DNA from: Mesostigma viride
Lineage: Eukaryota > Streptophyta > Mesostigmatophyceae > Mesostigmatales > Mesostigmataceae
Assembly (NCBI GenBank): GCA_009746045.1
Contig: RPFO01000667.1
Span: 7,383,546 to 7,447,545, forward strand
Reading direction: 5' to 3'
DNA length: 64,000 bases
Within the stretch, counting starts at the first letter, position 1; every line of letters starts with the position of its first letter. Positions 24,319 through 35,403 of this stretch are shown here, one piece after another. The position numbers and the translations under genes were made by a program. Under the pieces are notes generated by a model. The model did not search any database, had not been told where the DNA came from, and saw only the letters and a list, made by a program, of their open reading frames with translations.

Positions 24319-24744
24319 ACTAGCTAATAGCCCTAGCTTGTATCCATTGGTAGTCACTGCCGCCATGGCAGCCATGCTTAGAACGTTTGCCTAGCCGTGC
24401 CAACATACCTAGTCACGTGCACCGCGCTAACGCACGGTACACAACCAGCCATGTAGCCTTAGCTTAGTCCTTGTTGTACAGCCATGCTACGTCTTGGCTA
24501 TGATCAGTGTACTCGCCCACGCTCCTTGTTATGCCATGCTCACATGGGGCTTATTGCACCCACAGATTGCCGGATCGTTAGCGTGTCCGTTTAGCTAACG
24601 TGCCCTAATGCAGCTGTGGCATGCCTATGGCATGAAGGAGACTGGGGGTCTCTGCCCTTTCTCCTGTTGTGCACACACAGGGATTAAAAGCACTTCGGTG
24701 CTCCGTGACTCCCCAACGGGAGCACGAGTTTAATTAATTAATTA
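24042..24744 (+). mobile_element. ORF1-like retroelement fragment with TTAA tail
   Basis: Bounded by ATCTATAGA (24033-24041 and 24745-24753). It carries the ORF1-like frame, a ~380-bp 3' UTR with a GCACTTCGGTGC hairpin, and a final 31-bp block identical to that of the RT-encoding LINE at 3.5 kb, followed by TTAATTAATTAATTAA. Confidence 0.8.
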
Positions 24745-24754
24745 ATCTATAGAT

Positions 24755-25600
24755 GATACAAGTGCCCGTGCCTACCCAGGGCAGAAACGTCGTCGCCAGA
24801 ACGAGAGATTGATGCCGAAACATGAAGATGTCGTCACCACTAAAACTGGAAGATGTAGTTGTTGCAATAGGAGTCATTGTCCCGACTGGAAGGTGTCGTT
24901 GCCACTATACCACGCGCTGTGTAGGCTGATTTTTGTTGTCGTGTAGAGCTCGGTGCCGTTTCAGAGAGTCGGGCAGATTGACGCAGTGTCATATAGTCGA
25001 CAGCAGCAGAATCACTTGAGTTGGCTGGTCTGGTGCGTTAGCTTGGGCTCAAGAAAATGTGGTCTGGCTTGGGCTTGTTCATGAAAGCGTACCATATGTC
25101 AGGATTTTAGATAATCCTGGTTGTGCCCGTTTGCTAGCCCATTTAATGTTGTGGCCAACTTTCTGTAAACGGGGGAATAATTAGGAATGCGTCCTTAATA
25201 ATCGCTTCCGCCCACCGTATTTCTGGCCAAGATTGTGAGGGCTAGGTAGTGCTTGCCGTGTCCTTTACGGCGCTAGTTTTCTTATTGAAAGCAGTTGAGT
25301 GAGTATTCAAGTTAATCCTGTACCTCGGCACTATATACGCATATCATTTATGGACATGCTAGTGGTTGCATGAATTTCTATAGTGAACTATTGTACGTTT
25401 CTGGCGCTGCCTAGGAGGCGCTGTGGCCTAGTCCCCGCATGCCATAACGTCTTGCCAACTAATGTTGGTCACCGTCACTTGTGGTGAAAAGTTTGCTCAA
25501 TTTCGTACCGTACGATTTGTAATGGATCAACGGCAGCAAACAGTGTAGCCGCCACTGAAGGACCTTGTCCCTTCCATATAAGTGACTCATGGTACACGAG
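24755..25600. other. No recognised gene
   Basis: Left flank of the hairpin array. No frame of note and no repeat recognised. Confidence 0.4.
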
Positions 25601-25606
25601 AAATTT

Positions 25607-25826
25607 ACCTTGTTGGTCCGACTCTAGCCCTTGTTGGGCTCCTTGTTGGAATTCCTTGTTGGAAGAGAGTCGTCACCCTTGTTGGGATTCCCTTGTTGGG
25701 AAGACCTTGTTGGTCCCCATGTGTATGGGTAAGCCCTAGTTGGGTATGGCTGCCTTGTTGGTAGCCTAAAGCCATGCTCTTGTTGAGTATGCAACAGTCT
25801 CTTGTTGAGATTGTGTAGTGGCATTG
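25607..25826. repeat. Array of short hairpins with TTGTT/TAGTT loops (left part)
   Basis: Twelve consecutive stem-loops, eleven with loop TTGTT or TAGTT and one with GTGT. Examples: AGCCC-TTGTT-GGGCT (25626), TTCCC-TTGTT-GGGAA (25688), GACC-TTGTT-GGTC (25703), GCCC-TAGTT-GGGT (25733), a 7-bp stem at 25748-25766, another at 25773-25791 and another at 25795-25813. Stems differ in sequence and are 3-7 bp long. CGACTCT (25619) and AGAGTCG (25666) enclose three hairpins in a cloverleaf-like fold. Confidence 0.9.
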
Positions 25827-25831
25827 TTTGC

Positions 25832-26610
25832 TGTAACGACTAAAAATGATCATCAACATCATCCACAGTCCAATATGAAAGATCTTTTACCTGGGTTGCT
25901 TTCCTGAGTCGCAGAACTTCAAGTATCCGAGCAACGTTGAGATGGAGATTCCACAGCACGTGATTTAGGGAATCACAACCCCTTGTAGACACAAAGACAA
26001 GCTCGTGTATAGACGACCTCTGTGGAACTGAAGGACGTCTATAGCCAAGGGGCTCTTATGGATGGACAACAAAGACAAGCTTTATTATACCATGGTGAAT
26101 CAAAACCAACGTAAACAACAATGGCGACCCCACGTCCTTGATATCGACGTGCTTGTCGAACTTGCTCCAACCTTAGCCTGAAGAGAACCAATCAGAACCA
26201 TGGGATTCTATACAAGATCTTCGTATCCATCCTAGTCACACAGAACAAACAACACCACACACAGCCTGGCAGAATCTTTCCATGAGATCCTAAATCTGTC
26301 GTAAGCACTGAAGTCCCAAAGGAGCATTTAAGACTCAATAGTACCAACTAACAAACTACAACCCCACGTGGATCAGGCCACGACCAATGAGGGCTCCTAT
26401 CAGTAGTATCAGCCAACAAACTACAACCCTACGTGGATCAGGCCACGACCAATGAGGGTTCCTATCAGTTGGTTGACAAAGTATCAGCTCCAAGTACCGT
26501 CGTCTTAGAAACCTCATAACTTTCTCAATACTGATCCAAAAGTCCTCAAATAAAAGCCAAACATTCACAAAACAAAGGATGTAACAACAAAGTCATTTTT
26601 GCTTGTTACA
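25832..26610 (-). repeat. 3' LTR
   Basis: TGTAACGACTAAAAATG ... TTTTTGCTTGTTACA. Internally it carries a ~50-bp direct duplication (CCAACAAACTACAACC.. TACGTGG, seen at ~26346 and ~26407). Differs from the partner LTR by a few single-base indels. Confidence 0.9.
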
Positions 26611-26969
26611 TATCTCCCCCTCAAAACTGGACCTCCCAGGTCCAATAGCCAACTCTTGAAGGCAGAGGAACATTGAACAGAAATCCACCATCTCTTGGGA
26701 AAAGCAGATGGGTTTTTACATCCCTGGAAACAGGGCCTCCTATCTCATAAACATCTAGTCACAGGTTTCTACAGCAGACAAGTCACTACCTTATCTACTA
26801 TAAATCCAGATAAACACATCTCATAATACAAGGTCTTCCATTCAGCATCCTGGAACCTGGAACTCTGGACTGGAACATCAGAACTGGACTGGAGCCCCCC
26901 CATCATCCATCCTGGAATCCCCCCCTCACACCACAATCCAAAGCCCCCTTTCCTTCTCAGCCCTGTTCC

Positions 26970-27783
26970 TCACAGGCTATACCAATCCCCATTCAGGCCA
27001 TCCTTGCCCTTGAGTCCACACATGGGAAACTGCTCCACCATGTGGGCCAACTCTGGCCAGTTCCTGCTGACCTGCAACACCACGCAAGTCTCAGCAGCTC
27101 CTGCCACCATCTGGGCAGCATAGCGAAGGCATGCCCCTGGATAGGAGAGGAGCACCACAGACTGACTCTCAGGGTCCATCACCCAAGTAGAGGACGTCTT
27201 GTGCCTGCTCACCCATGATCTGTACGCCCACCAGAACTGCAGAAAGGTCTTGACCACCGACCACTTAGCACCTATCAGAGGCACCAGCACCCTTAGTGGC
27301 GTCTGACGGACCTTAAGTTCCACAGTGTACTTGGGCAACCCTGGATTGCAAAAGAGGTTAGAAGTCTCCAAAGGAAAACACCTTCTGGCAGAGCTGGAGG
27401 AAGAAGGAACCAAATCAAAGTCACCCTTCTGAACTGAAAACTCCAACAGCTCCATGTAGGAAGCCTCTCCCATACTCACTGGCTGCAACTGAGTAAATGC
27501 CTCCTTCAAGGCCTCAGGTAAGGCTGCCAGCATGACCGGCCCCTCAGCAGGCCTCATGTCAATCTCAGGTCCTGGTGACAATGCATACATCCTATGCAGC
27601 AGATGAGCCACAAAAAGGGGAGCCACTCTCATACAGGCTTGTGTGCAGCTGAGATAGGACCTCCTCCACATAGCCTTCAGAGCTCACCTCCCCCTCCTCT
27701 CTGTTGAGTGCAGCCAACGCCTTGGCCAAAGTCTCATAGTGGTCACAGGGGCCCGTGCAGTTCCTATGATCCACATAGGCCAC
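26970..27783 (-). pseudogene. Uncharacterised ORF at the 3' end of the LTR element, one frameshift
   Basis: ATG 27783 opens a frame (MAYVDHRNCTGPCDHYETL, ALAALNREEGEVSSEGY) that stops at ~27592; the next frame continues from about 27625 (VAHLLHRMYALSPGPEIDM) to a stop at 26970, giving about 270 residues in total. Motifs include PLIGAKWSVVKTFLQFWW and SYPGACLRYAAQMV. I recognise no family. Position after the polymerase region and before the purine tract is where an additional third ORF would lie; a captured host gene or an antisense gene are alternatives. Confidence 0.45.
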
Positions 27784-28510
27784 TCAGCAGCACCAAGGTA
27801 GAAACCTCCAGGTATATACTATTGGTCTGGTACACGAAGACGTGCATGCAGAACATGACCCACGTGTCTTAATCATACCAGGAATCAAGCCCTAGGTGAA
27901 CCACTCCATATGTCGAGGGTACAACACAGAAGTCACTCTCCATGTGCCATCCAAGCTCAGATCCCCTCAACCATCCTCAGAAACTGGTCACCAAAATCTG
28001 GATGTCATCTCAGCTTAGTCCAACCAAACTCCCACCAGAGTCCATCCCACTCAACTCAGATCCCCGTCGGATTCAATGAGTCCACATGAATCCAAGAAGG
28101 AGTAAACAGGATCAAGGCACCTAAGCCAAACAAGGCGAGGCCACTCCATGTTCTGGGACACCACCCTCCCTCAGCTAGAGTCCACGGGTGAAAGACAAGC
28201 CTGACATTCCCAGGGATAACGGGTCATCCACAGGGATCCATGCCACGAATACTGACAACTCTCACTGCTTGATCAGGGCAGGAAGCAGAGTGTCATGTAG
28301 CAAGGCTAACCCTCTATACAGCCAACCCCCCATAACTAACTGGGCTGCCAGGGTCCAAGGCTCATCAAAGCTAGTCACCACAGCACACCCAAAGATTCCA
28401 GCCCTTCTCAAGGGAAGAGGTAGTCAGGGACAGATGCTGTATCACCACAACAGAGTGGCAGGTAACCGAGCCATAATAAATCCCCAATCCATCCCAACTG
28501 GGGACCTCCC

Positions 28511-28834
28511 TCAGATCACCAACAGGTCATAGCAGGCTGGGTGGATTCCAAGAATGCTCAATCCTAACACAGGGGCTGGCGTGAGCTTCTGCTGCAGCAA
28601 GTCCAAGGCCTGCTGACACCCGTCAGTCCACGCAAACTGGAACGAGGAAACGTCAACAGCGCCCCAGGTGGAAGTGCAGTCACCAAGAGGCAGGAGCAAT
28701 CCAGCAGGAAGACGTCGCCAACAGGGTCGCCTCAGGAAGAGCAAGGGTATCTCAGAAGTACACCCATGATGAAGAGAGGCCGTGGACAGGGTTGTCACCA
28801 GTGGGTACCCGTCAGCAGGTTGGGGAGGTGCCAC
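28511..28834 (-). pseudogene. Polymerase remnant: RT-RNase H connection of Ty3/gypsy type
   Basis: The minus-strand frame includes FQFAWTDGCQQALDLLQQKL followed by APVL and, where the RNase H aspartate would be expected, CYDLLVI. The F.WT..CQ.A...L...L..APVL pattern is the conserved linker between RT and RNase H in Ty3/gypsy polyproteins. The catalytic RT motif and most flanks are unreadable. This is the best evidence for the superfamily; Ty1/copia is less likely. Confidence 0.55.
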
Positions 28835-31800
28835 AAGGCACAGCCAAAATAGCCCACCGATGGCCAGCGAAACCAGGATACCACATAGTCAGGGATCTAT
28901 GAGGTGAGCCCGACAGGATGAACTGAAATCCCAGGGTGAATCCACGCTATGATCCTCACAGATCTCCTCCCCACCAGAACAAAATTCCCCCCCTCCAGCC
29001 GCACCAAAGGAGTGAGAGTGAGGTAAAGCCACATCTCCTTAGTAGCTAGTACACTCAAACCCATAGCCAGTGGCCTATGATAATCACAAGGCACACTATT
29101 TCTCCATAAGATGCCTGGGAAAACCATCCACAGCCTTGAGAGGGATAGCAGAAGATCAGTAATGCCTCACCAGCATTATGAACGGTATGCCCCAACTTGT
29201 AAATCGTAGCACACGCTACCCCCATGCAAGGGTTAGGTGCAGCCCAATCCCCTGCACGCCCTGCTCCCCACACAAATCCCCCTCAGCATAACTGGTAAAC
29301 TGGAGACTACCAGCATGCCTAATAATTCCACCCCTCTGCGTAGAATAAGCTGTAATAATCCTGGTATCAGCTTCCCAAGATTGACAGCATGACCTAGCAG
29401 GAACAAACGCCATGGGATACGCGTGAAGACAGAGGCCCAGCCAACCAGAGAAGGGTGGGGGAGGCAAGTCTCTCAGCCCACTAAACCACTGGTGGCCTGC
29501 AGGGTCGCTCTATTAAGACGTCCTATGCACCTCATGACTAAAGATGGGGTGGGAACTACAGCAAAGTGTCCAAGATAGAGTTGCATACAAGGCAGCTTGA
29601 GAGCAGACTGAAAGCAATCACCAATCAGCCAACTGATGTGCCCAAGCTTGGCAGGGCCCCAGCAACAACATCACTCCCCGCAACCATCCAGGTGGCACTA
29701 CCATGCAAGGTAATGTGGGCATTAGGATCGAAGGAGCCCAAGACAAGGTTGCACAAGTAGGGCAGCGTAAGGGTATGCTGGATGAGGCCATCAGTCATCA
29801 AACAGATACACCCTCAGCTTGGCAGGGCCCTAGCAAGTAGACTGAACCATGTCCCCCTAGTCAAAGCATGGAAAGTAGTATCCACGTCCGTGGACCACGT
29901 AGACTGCCAAATGGTATTAATGTCAGTGTACCACGGATACTGATGCACATGAGGCAGGTTGTAAGGGTGATAGAGGGCTGAATGGGTCCCCCAACTAACC
30001 CACACCTCTAAGCTCATGTGAGCCCCCGCCCAGCACCAAGTAGTCCAACGCCTCAATTAAGAGTCAACGGAGTGGGCACCATTGTCATCACTGTCATGCC
30101 AAAGATTCCAGCCGGCCCCACAGTTGTAGCTCCGTTGATCCCGCCCATCATCCAACCCACAAGGACATCCTACCCACGCAAACATGATGCCAGACCCCCC
30201 GTGCAAGCAGTCCCATTCATACAACCATCATGCTGTGCAAGCAATCAGCTCAAGGGCGGATGGTGTACTATCAAGACAACAAGCCATCCTGGCACCATGC
30301 AAGCAAGGATAAGTCCATAGCAGGGCAAAGCAAGGGTAGGAGGTTACTCATCTGCACAAGGCTGGCTTGATGTCCACCAGCAGGCAGGACCCAACACAGC
30401 GTCAGGAGCAGGCACCAGCATTACAGATACGCGTCACTTGGGCGTCCCCAAGTCACCAGAGTCGCCAGTGGCCACCATGCAGTGCTTGATGAAGTCTCTC
30501 CACCATTGAGTGCTTGCAGTCGCCACCATGAGTGCTTGCAGTCATCACCAACAGCACTAGTCCACCACCAGGATACTCTCCAACGTCGCCCCCATGTGCC
30601 ATGCCCGCCATAGACAAGTCACCAATCCCCCACTGACCTCAAGCCCCCAATAGGCTACTGCCACAACGCCCAATCAGCGTCACCCCCACATGTGGGTATC
30701 CAACACAGCTATTGCCTGACTGGACAACCAAGACTAGCTGCTTGCGCCGGTCACGCTGTGGAAAAGTGACTAAGCTGCTTGAAGGAGGCCTGGAACGGAC
30801 ACCAATGAGCTTGGCTCCGGAAGCTGCTTGGAAGAAGGACCACATGCTGTCAACTGCCCTGACTGAACGTCAATCAGGCTGCAGGAAGGAGCCAGCACTC
30901 TTCACTATGGCACTCAGAAAAACTGCCTAGTAGGCAAGCCACAGACTGCCAACCTGTTAAGATAGCAGACTCGAACAGGGCTACTACCAAGTGCCAGGTA
31001 GCCAGAACTCCTAAGCCGGAGGAGCACAAGGGCCTGAGGTGGTCCAACAGCCAGCAGAACTGCCCAAAAGTCGAAAAAATGGGCCTAAAAACGCCTTGAC
31101 CAGTGTCAAAAATTCTGATCTGAGAACTATATCAGATATATTCACAGATAAGAACTATGACAGCAGCCCTGGTGTCCATACTTGCTGTCCTAGTGCACCT
31201 CCTAGGCCCAACAGGGACCATCTGCCAACAAGCAGTGGTAACCATCATGTCCTGGGAGAAGTAAATGCGTGGTCACAATGGTCTGGCGCAGGTAAGGGCC
31301 CCAACTGGCAAGTGACCCACACCCCACTTGTAAAGGGACGTTGTCAAGCAAGTGGTCCACCCCCTCTGGGAACATGTGTCAAAGGACACCGTCTAGCCAG
31401 TGGGCAACCCATGCAAGAGACACCTGGCAACTCGTGGGTGCACGTGTGATACCCTCTAGGGGACAACCCACTGCAGGTATCCCGATGTCCCCTGATGTGG
31501 TGGCATCTACCATGCCATATGCCTCCATGATAGCATCTGGCAACCCTTTGGCAGACCTGGGATATCCACTCCCCCGCAGAAATTTTCTCAGGGTAACTAG
31601 ACACAGCTGTCCAAGTATGATAGTGGAAACCCCGTAAATGCTGTTGTTCTGCCCTGGCATGTGTGATGCCGTCTGGAAATTACATTGCAGACATCCAGGA
31701 TGTCCACTCCCCCGCAAAAAATTGCTCAGGGTAACCAGACGTAGCTGCCACCAATCTGGACAACTCCTAGGGAGCTCGCCCTGCCCATAGTACCATGATG

Positions 31801-32430
31801 CTAGTGGGAACAACACAGATGTCGTTGTTCTACTCCCCACCAAGATCAAACCACCATACACGTGGGAGGAACCAAAGCTCAACCTAGAACGCCTCCACTA
31901 TCATGATGCCCAACAAGAAAATGAAGAGTTTCCCCCACATCTGAAACAAATGTTTGGCCACGCGTGAATTAAGGACGTGCCACAGTCCCTAAACAGCAAG
32001 GGTAGGCTGCCCATGCACGGAAGAAAAGGATCCTGAAAGATTTTCAAGTGAGTGCAAAAGGAACCTTGCATAAAAGGGCAGCCAGTAATCCCTACTGTCC
32101 GCTCATCCGGAGCCACCCTCAAAAGACACGAGGTGTAACCTGAGCCACACCGTAAAAATGTCGTCAAAGAAAAGCAGCACCGGGAAAAAAACAACCTTAG
32201 ACGGCGACGTCGTCAGGCGGTCGCGGTGGTGGTCGTGCGTGCAGCCGCAACCCGGAAACCGGGTGATAGGTGCCGTCGGCAGCAACAGTGCGTCGGCTCA
32301 GCCATAACCCGTAGCGCCATGTCAGCCTGGCCGAAAACAGAGCCTGCAGGGAAAAAAGACAGCTCCTAGCAGGATTCTGGAGCCGGACCTGCTGAGCTAC
32401 TGGCCCAACACTCCGCATTGCCCTGCTCGA
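28835..32430 (-). other. Degenerate interior of the LTR element
   Basis: Many frames of 60-170 codons, Trp/Cys/Gly-rich, none with a recognisable domain. Repeated words occur: AGCTTGGCAGGGCCC at ~29645 and ~29817, GAGTGCTTGCAGTC at 30509 and 30530, and a degenerate ~130-bp duplication at 31505-31760 (TCCACTCCCCCGCA.AAAT...CTCAGGGTAAC). Probably former pol/gag sequence plus small duplications. Confidence 0.4.
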
Positions 32431-32439
32431 AACGTAGCA

Positions 32440-33470
32440 ACACTTGCGTAATGCCGATATATATTATAATAATATAATTACTTACAGCAGAGTGAAATCA
32501 CTCAAACCAAAGCAAACGCCCAGCTATAAACCTATATACAGAGCCATGTCAAATCTCTATACTACGATAAGACCAATGGAAACTCCTAACGGGAGGAACC
32601 TAATAGCCCTGCTGCACCGCAAAATCAGCCCGCGTACGGCGGAGCATGATGTCAGCCATGGCCCGAGTCAGCGCCACCGACAAGCGCTGACGCCAATATG
32701 ACGTCCAGGTCCGCGCCGACCATGAGGCCCGCTGGCCCTCCAGGTCCAGCCGGTCCTCCCGGAGCCGGCAACACTCCTTGAAGAAGGCGGAGGTCAGGGG
32801 CCCCAGGGCCCCAAACTCCTCCAGGACAAAGGGCACCACACGATGGTGCCCGACGTCGCCGTAGGCCAGGAGCTTGGCCCGCTCCGCCCGGTCCGCCGTG
32901 TAACCTGCCGTGAGGGAGGCCCCAGCCACGTGGCTAAGAGCCAAGGGCCGCGCCACCGAAACGTCGATAAGCAGATGCCGGCCACCCCCCTCAAAGTCCA
33001 GCACCACGATGTCAGGCCGGTGGTTGGGGGAATAGAAGGCAGCGCCATCCGCATCCTCGGACCGGATGTTCGCGTGGGGGAAAACCGACCGAATCATGGC
33101 GAGCACCACCGTCAGGAGGACAGTGTGCAAATACAAATACCAATTCTGATTCTGTTGGCCCCCCATGCAGGAAAGGTAGTGAGTCCCCGTGGGATCCAGC
33201 GGCTGCCCACAGCTACCACAAGGCCGCCCGGCCGGAACAAGAGGCTGCGGGGCAAATAGCTGGTGCCGGAGCGCCACCGAGTAGTGGCTGGGAGCCAAGG
33301 CGAATGGGGGGGCCATGGGAAGAGCACGAAGGTACGCCGAGCCCACACTCCGCAAGGAAAGCGAGAACAGCCACGCACGTCCCTGGGCGTTGAGGTCCGC
33401 GAAAAGAGCAATCCAATCAGCCGTGTGCAGAATACCCGCGTAGGTTTTCTGGTGTTCCATGTGCCAATAT
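32440..33470 (-). mobile_element. LINE 3' portion nested in the LTR element
   Basis: Encodes a restriction-like endonuclease domain and ends in AT-rich 3' sequence (TATATATTATAATAATATAATT at ~32457 on the plus strand). It is foreign to an LTR element, so it must be a nested insertion. Clean target duplications were not found; right boundary uncertain (33460-33670). Confidence 0.6.
32600..33460 (-). CDS. LINE C-terminal domain with zinc finger and restriction-like endonuclease
   Basis: An intact 286-codon frame. Residues 81-98 carry C81, C84, H94 and C98, a CCHC finger (CGSCGQPLDPTGTHYLSC). Residues 148-166 carry RPDIVVLDF...LLID, matching the RPD-X(n)-D core of the PD-(D/E)XK endonuclease that follows the RT in R2-type and related LINEs. 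Such enzymes nick the target for target-primed reverse transcription. The RT itself is absent (5' truncation), but the domain has no stop or frameshift. This is a different LINE lineage from the AP-endonuclease LINE at 36-40 kb. Confidence 0.7.
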   Translation of the reverse strand: MEHQKTYAGILHTADWIALFADLNAQGRAWLFSLSLRSVGSAYLRALPMAPPFALAPSHYSVALRHQLFAPQPLVPAGRPCGSCGQPLDPTGTHYLSCMGGQQNQNWYLYLHTVLLTVVLAMIRSVFPHANIRSEDADGAAFYSPNHRPDIVVLDFEGGGRHLLIDVSVARPLALSHVAGASLTAGYTADRAERAKLLAYGDVGHHRVVPFVLEEFGALGPLTSAFFKECCRLREDRLDLEGQRASWSARTWTSYWRQRLSVALTRAMADIMLRRTRADFAVQQGY

Positions 33471-33669
33471 ATAAAGATGTTTGGAGCTAGGCGGAGACTG
33501 CGGCGTCAGCAGCCACGACAGACAGGGCGGTGGTCGGACTTCAGCACGATGCGGCCAGCCAGCCGAAAGCCCGTAAGTAACGACGCTTGTCAATGAAATA
33601 TTGCACGAATTTAAAGAAAGGGACGGTGACTTAGTGGTGCGTTAATAATGGCTTATGCAACACCCTTTT

Positions 33670-33903
33670 CTAGGGAGAGGTGAAGGAGAAGAAGTTCGCC
33701 CACACCTGGTTCCGTAAGGATGAAGGTGATTGTGTAACCCGCCTCACTTCAGTCATAGAAGTACGATTGAAATTGAGTTGACGCCGTGGAGTATGAGTAG
33801 TTGTCTCAGCACCTTCCCTAGCAATGGGTTCCAGAGATGATGACGGATCTCCCAAACCTTGATTAGTAGGGGGTAAAGGTGATTGTGTCTTCGAACTACT
33901 CAT
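33670..33903 (-). pseudogene. Possible N-terminus of the LTR element gag
   Basis: First ATG (33903) downstream of the primer-binding site in sense direction, encoding 77 Ser/Thr/Pro-rich residues (MSSSKTQSPLPPTNQGLG) before a stop. Position about 230 bp inside the right LTR fits the start of gag; the rest is unreadable. Confidence 0.4.
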
Positions 33904-34130
33904 ACTTCCACATGGAGTCGCGATCGTCTGCCTAGTAGAGACAACGGTTACGGCTGACTTCTAGTGTTACAGAGCAAGACAGTCACATCAGGATGTGTCT
34001 CAGTCTGTAACACCGTAAGTTTTCCGCAACTCTATGAATCTTCTCGGATGACAGACATCTGATCAACGTTGTACTACCCGGAAGGTTGCGACTTCAAGAG
34101 AAACACCAAGGTAGAGACCTCCGATACCAA

Positions 34131-34913
34131 TGTAACGACTAAAAATGATCATCAACATCATCCACAGTCCAATATGAAAGATCTTTTATACCTGGGTTGC
34201 TTTCCTGAGTCGCAGAACTTCAAGTATCCGAGCAACGTTGAGATGGAGATTCCACAGCACGTGATTTAGGGAATCACAACCCCTTGTAGACACAAAGACA
34301 AGCTCGTGTATAGACGACCTCTGTGGAACTGAAGGACGTCTATAGCCAAGGGGCTCTTATGGATGGACAACAAAGACAAGCTTTATTATACCATGGTGAA
34401 TCAAAACCAACGTAAACAACAATGGCGACCCCACGTCCTTGATATCGACGTGCTTGTCGAACTTGCTCCAACCTTAGCCTGAAGAGAACCAATCAGAACC
34501 ATGGGATTCTATACAAGATCTTCGTATCCATCCTAGTCACACAGAACAAAACAACACCACACACAGCCTGGCAGAATCTTTCCATGAGATCCTTAAATCT
34601 GTCGTAAGCACTGAAGTCCCAAAGGAGCATTTAAGACTCAATAGTACCAACTAACAAACTACAACCCCACGTGGATCAGGCCACGACCAATGAGGGCTCC
34701 TATCAGTAGTATCAGCCAACAAACTACAACCCTACGTGGATCAGGCCACGACCAATGAGGGTTCCTATCAGTTGGTTGACAAAGTATCAGCTCCAAGTAC
34801 CGTCGTCTTAGAAACCTCATAACTTTCTCAATACTGATCCAAAAGTCCTCAAATAAAAGCCAAACATTCACAAAACAAAGGATGTAACAACAAAGTCATT
34901 TTTGCTTGTTACA
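34131..34913 (-). repeat. 5' LTR
   Basis: Partner of the left LTR; in sense direction it is followed by the TTGGTATCGGAGGTC primer-binding site, which resembles sites complementary to the 3' end of initiator methionine tRNA. Confidence 0.9.
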
Positions 34914-34918
34914 TTTGC

Positions 34919-34978
34919 CCAAGCCCATCCTTGTTGGATGGGATTGACCTCTAGTTGAGGCCTACCTCCTTGTTGGAG
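34919..34978. repeat. Array of short hairpins with TTGTT/TAGTT loops (right part)
   Basis: Three more hairpins: CCCATCC-TTGTT-GGATGGG (34924), CCTC-TAGTT-GAGG (34948) and CTCC-TTGTT-GGAG (34966). Since TTTGC is duplicated at the LTR element edges, this is the continuation of the array at 25607-25826. Confidence 0.9.
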
Positions 34979-34984
34979 ACCAAC

Positions 34985-35403
34985 CCCAAAGTAATATATT
35001 TAATCAACCAAGCAATATTTTGTGGCTGTCATCACATTGGGTAACAAGGGGTCAAAAGATCTTTCCTCCTCCACCTCAATATTTCAACACCATACCAGAC
35101 GCAAAGCCTGTTCCGCAACACAGACTGCGAAAGTAAATTCGCTGCCCAGTGAAGAATGCGCTCTGTACCGGCGGGTCAGCAGGGTTAGTGAAACCGCCAG
35201 GTGACTGGCCGCTCAGAGCTAGATAGAAAGCTTTCTTCTAAATGTCTCAACCAAGCAAGACGAATACTATCGTTCTTATTCTTCCCTCGGTAGAAAAAAC
35301 GTAGTTAGGCGGAAATGGTTGATGTATACTGAAAGAGTCAGTACACGGAAACTCGTCCCATGCTTTGATAAGTCTGTTCAGAGGTCCAACCTCTGATCAC
35401 CAA
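34985..35403 (-). other. 5' internal leader of a second LTR element
   Basis: No gene. At its right end, next to the LTR below, minus-strand TTGGTGATCAGAGGT forms a primer-binding-site-like sequence similar to that of the complete element. Confidence 0.4.

Larger units (their letters stand above)
23149..24770. repeat. 120-bp tandem repeat, second unit broken by two insertions
   Basis: Unit 1 is 23149-23268 (GTCTATGCAACTGAAGAGG ... ACAAGTGCAAGTG). Unit 2 begins at 23269, is interrupted by a LINE at 23305-23957, resumes (CTATAGAGTG...ATAGAGTACACC), is interrupted again by an insertion at 24042-24744, and ends with ATGATACAAGTGCCCGTG. Removing both insertions restores the unit. Confidence 0.75.
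25832..34913 (-). mobile_element. Complete LTR retrotransposon, decayed, with 5-bp target duplication
   Basis: Direct repeats of 779 and 783 bp, near identical, bound the element; both start TGTAAC and end GTTACA. TTTGC occurs just outside each end (25827-25831 and 34914-34918). The minus strand is the sense strand: a primer-binding-site-like TTGGTATCGGAGGTC lies beside the right LTR (34116-34130) and a purine tract GAGGGGGAGATA beside the left one (26611-26622). High LTR identity argues for a fairly recent insertion, yet the interior lacks an intact polymerase, so the element probably moved in trans or has acquired its damage elsewhere. Confidence 0.9.
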
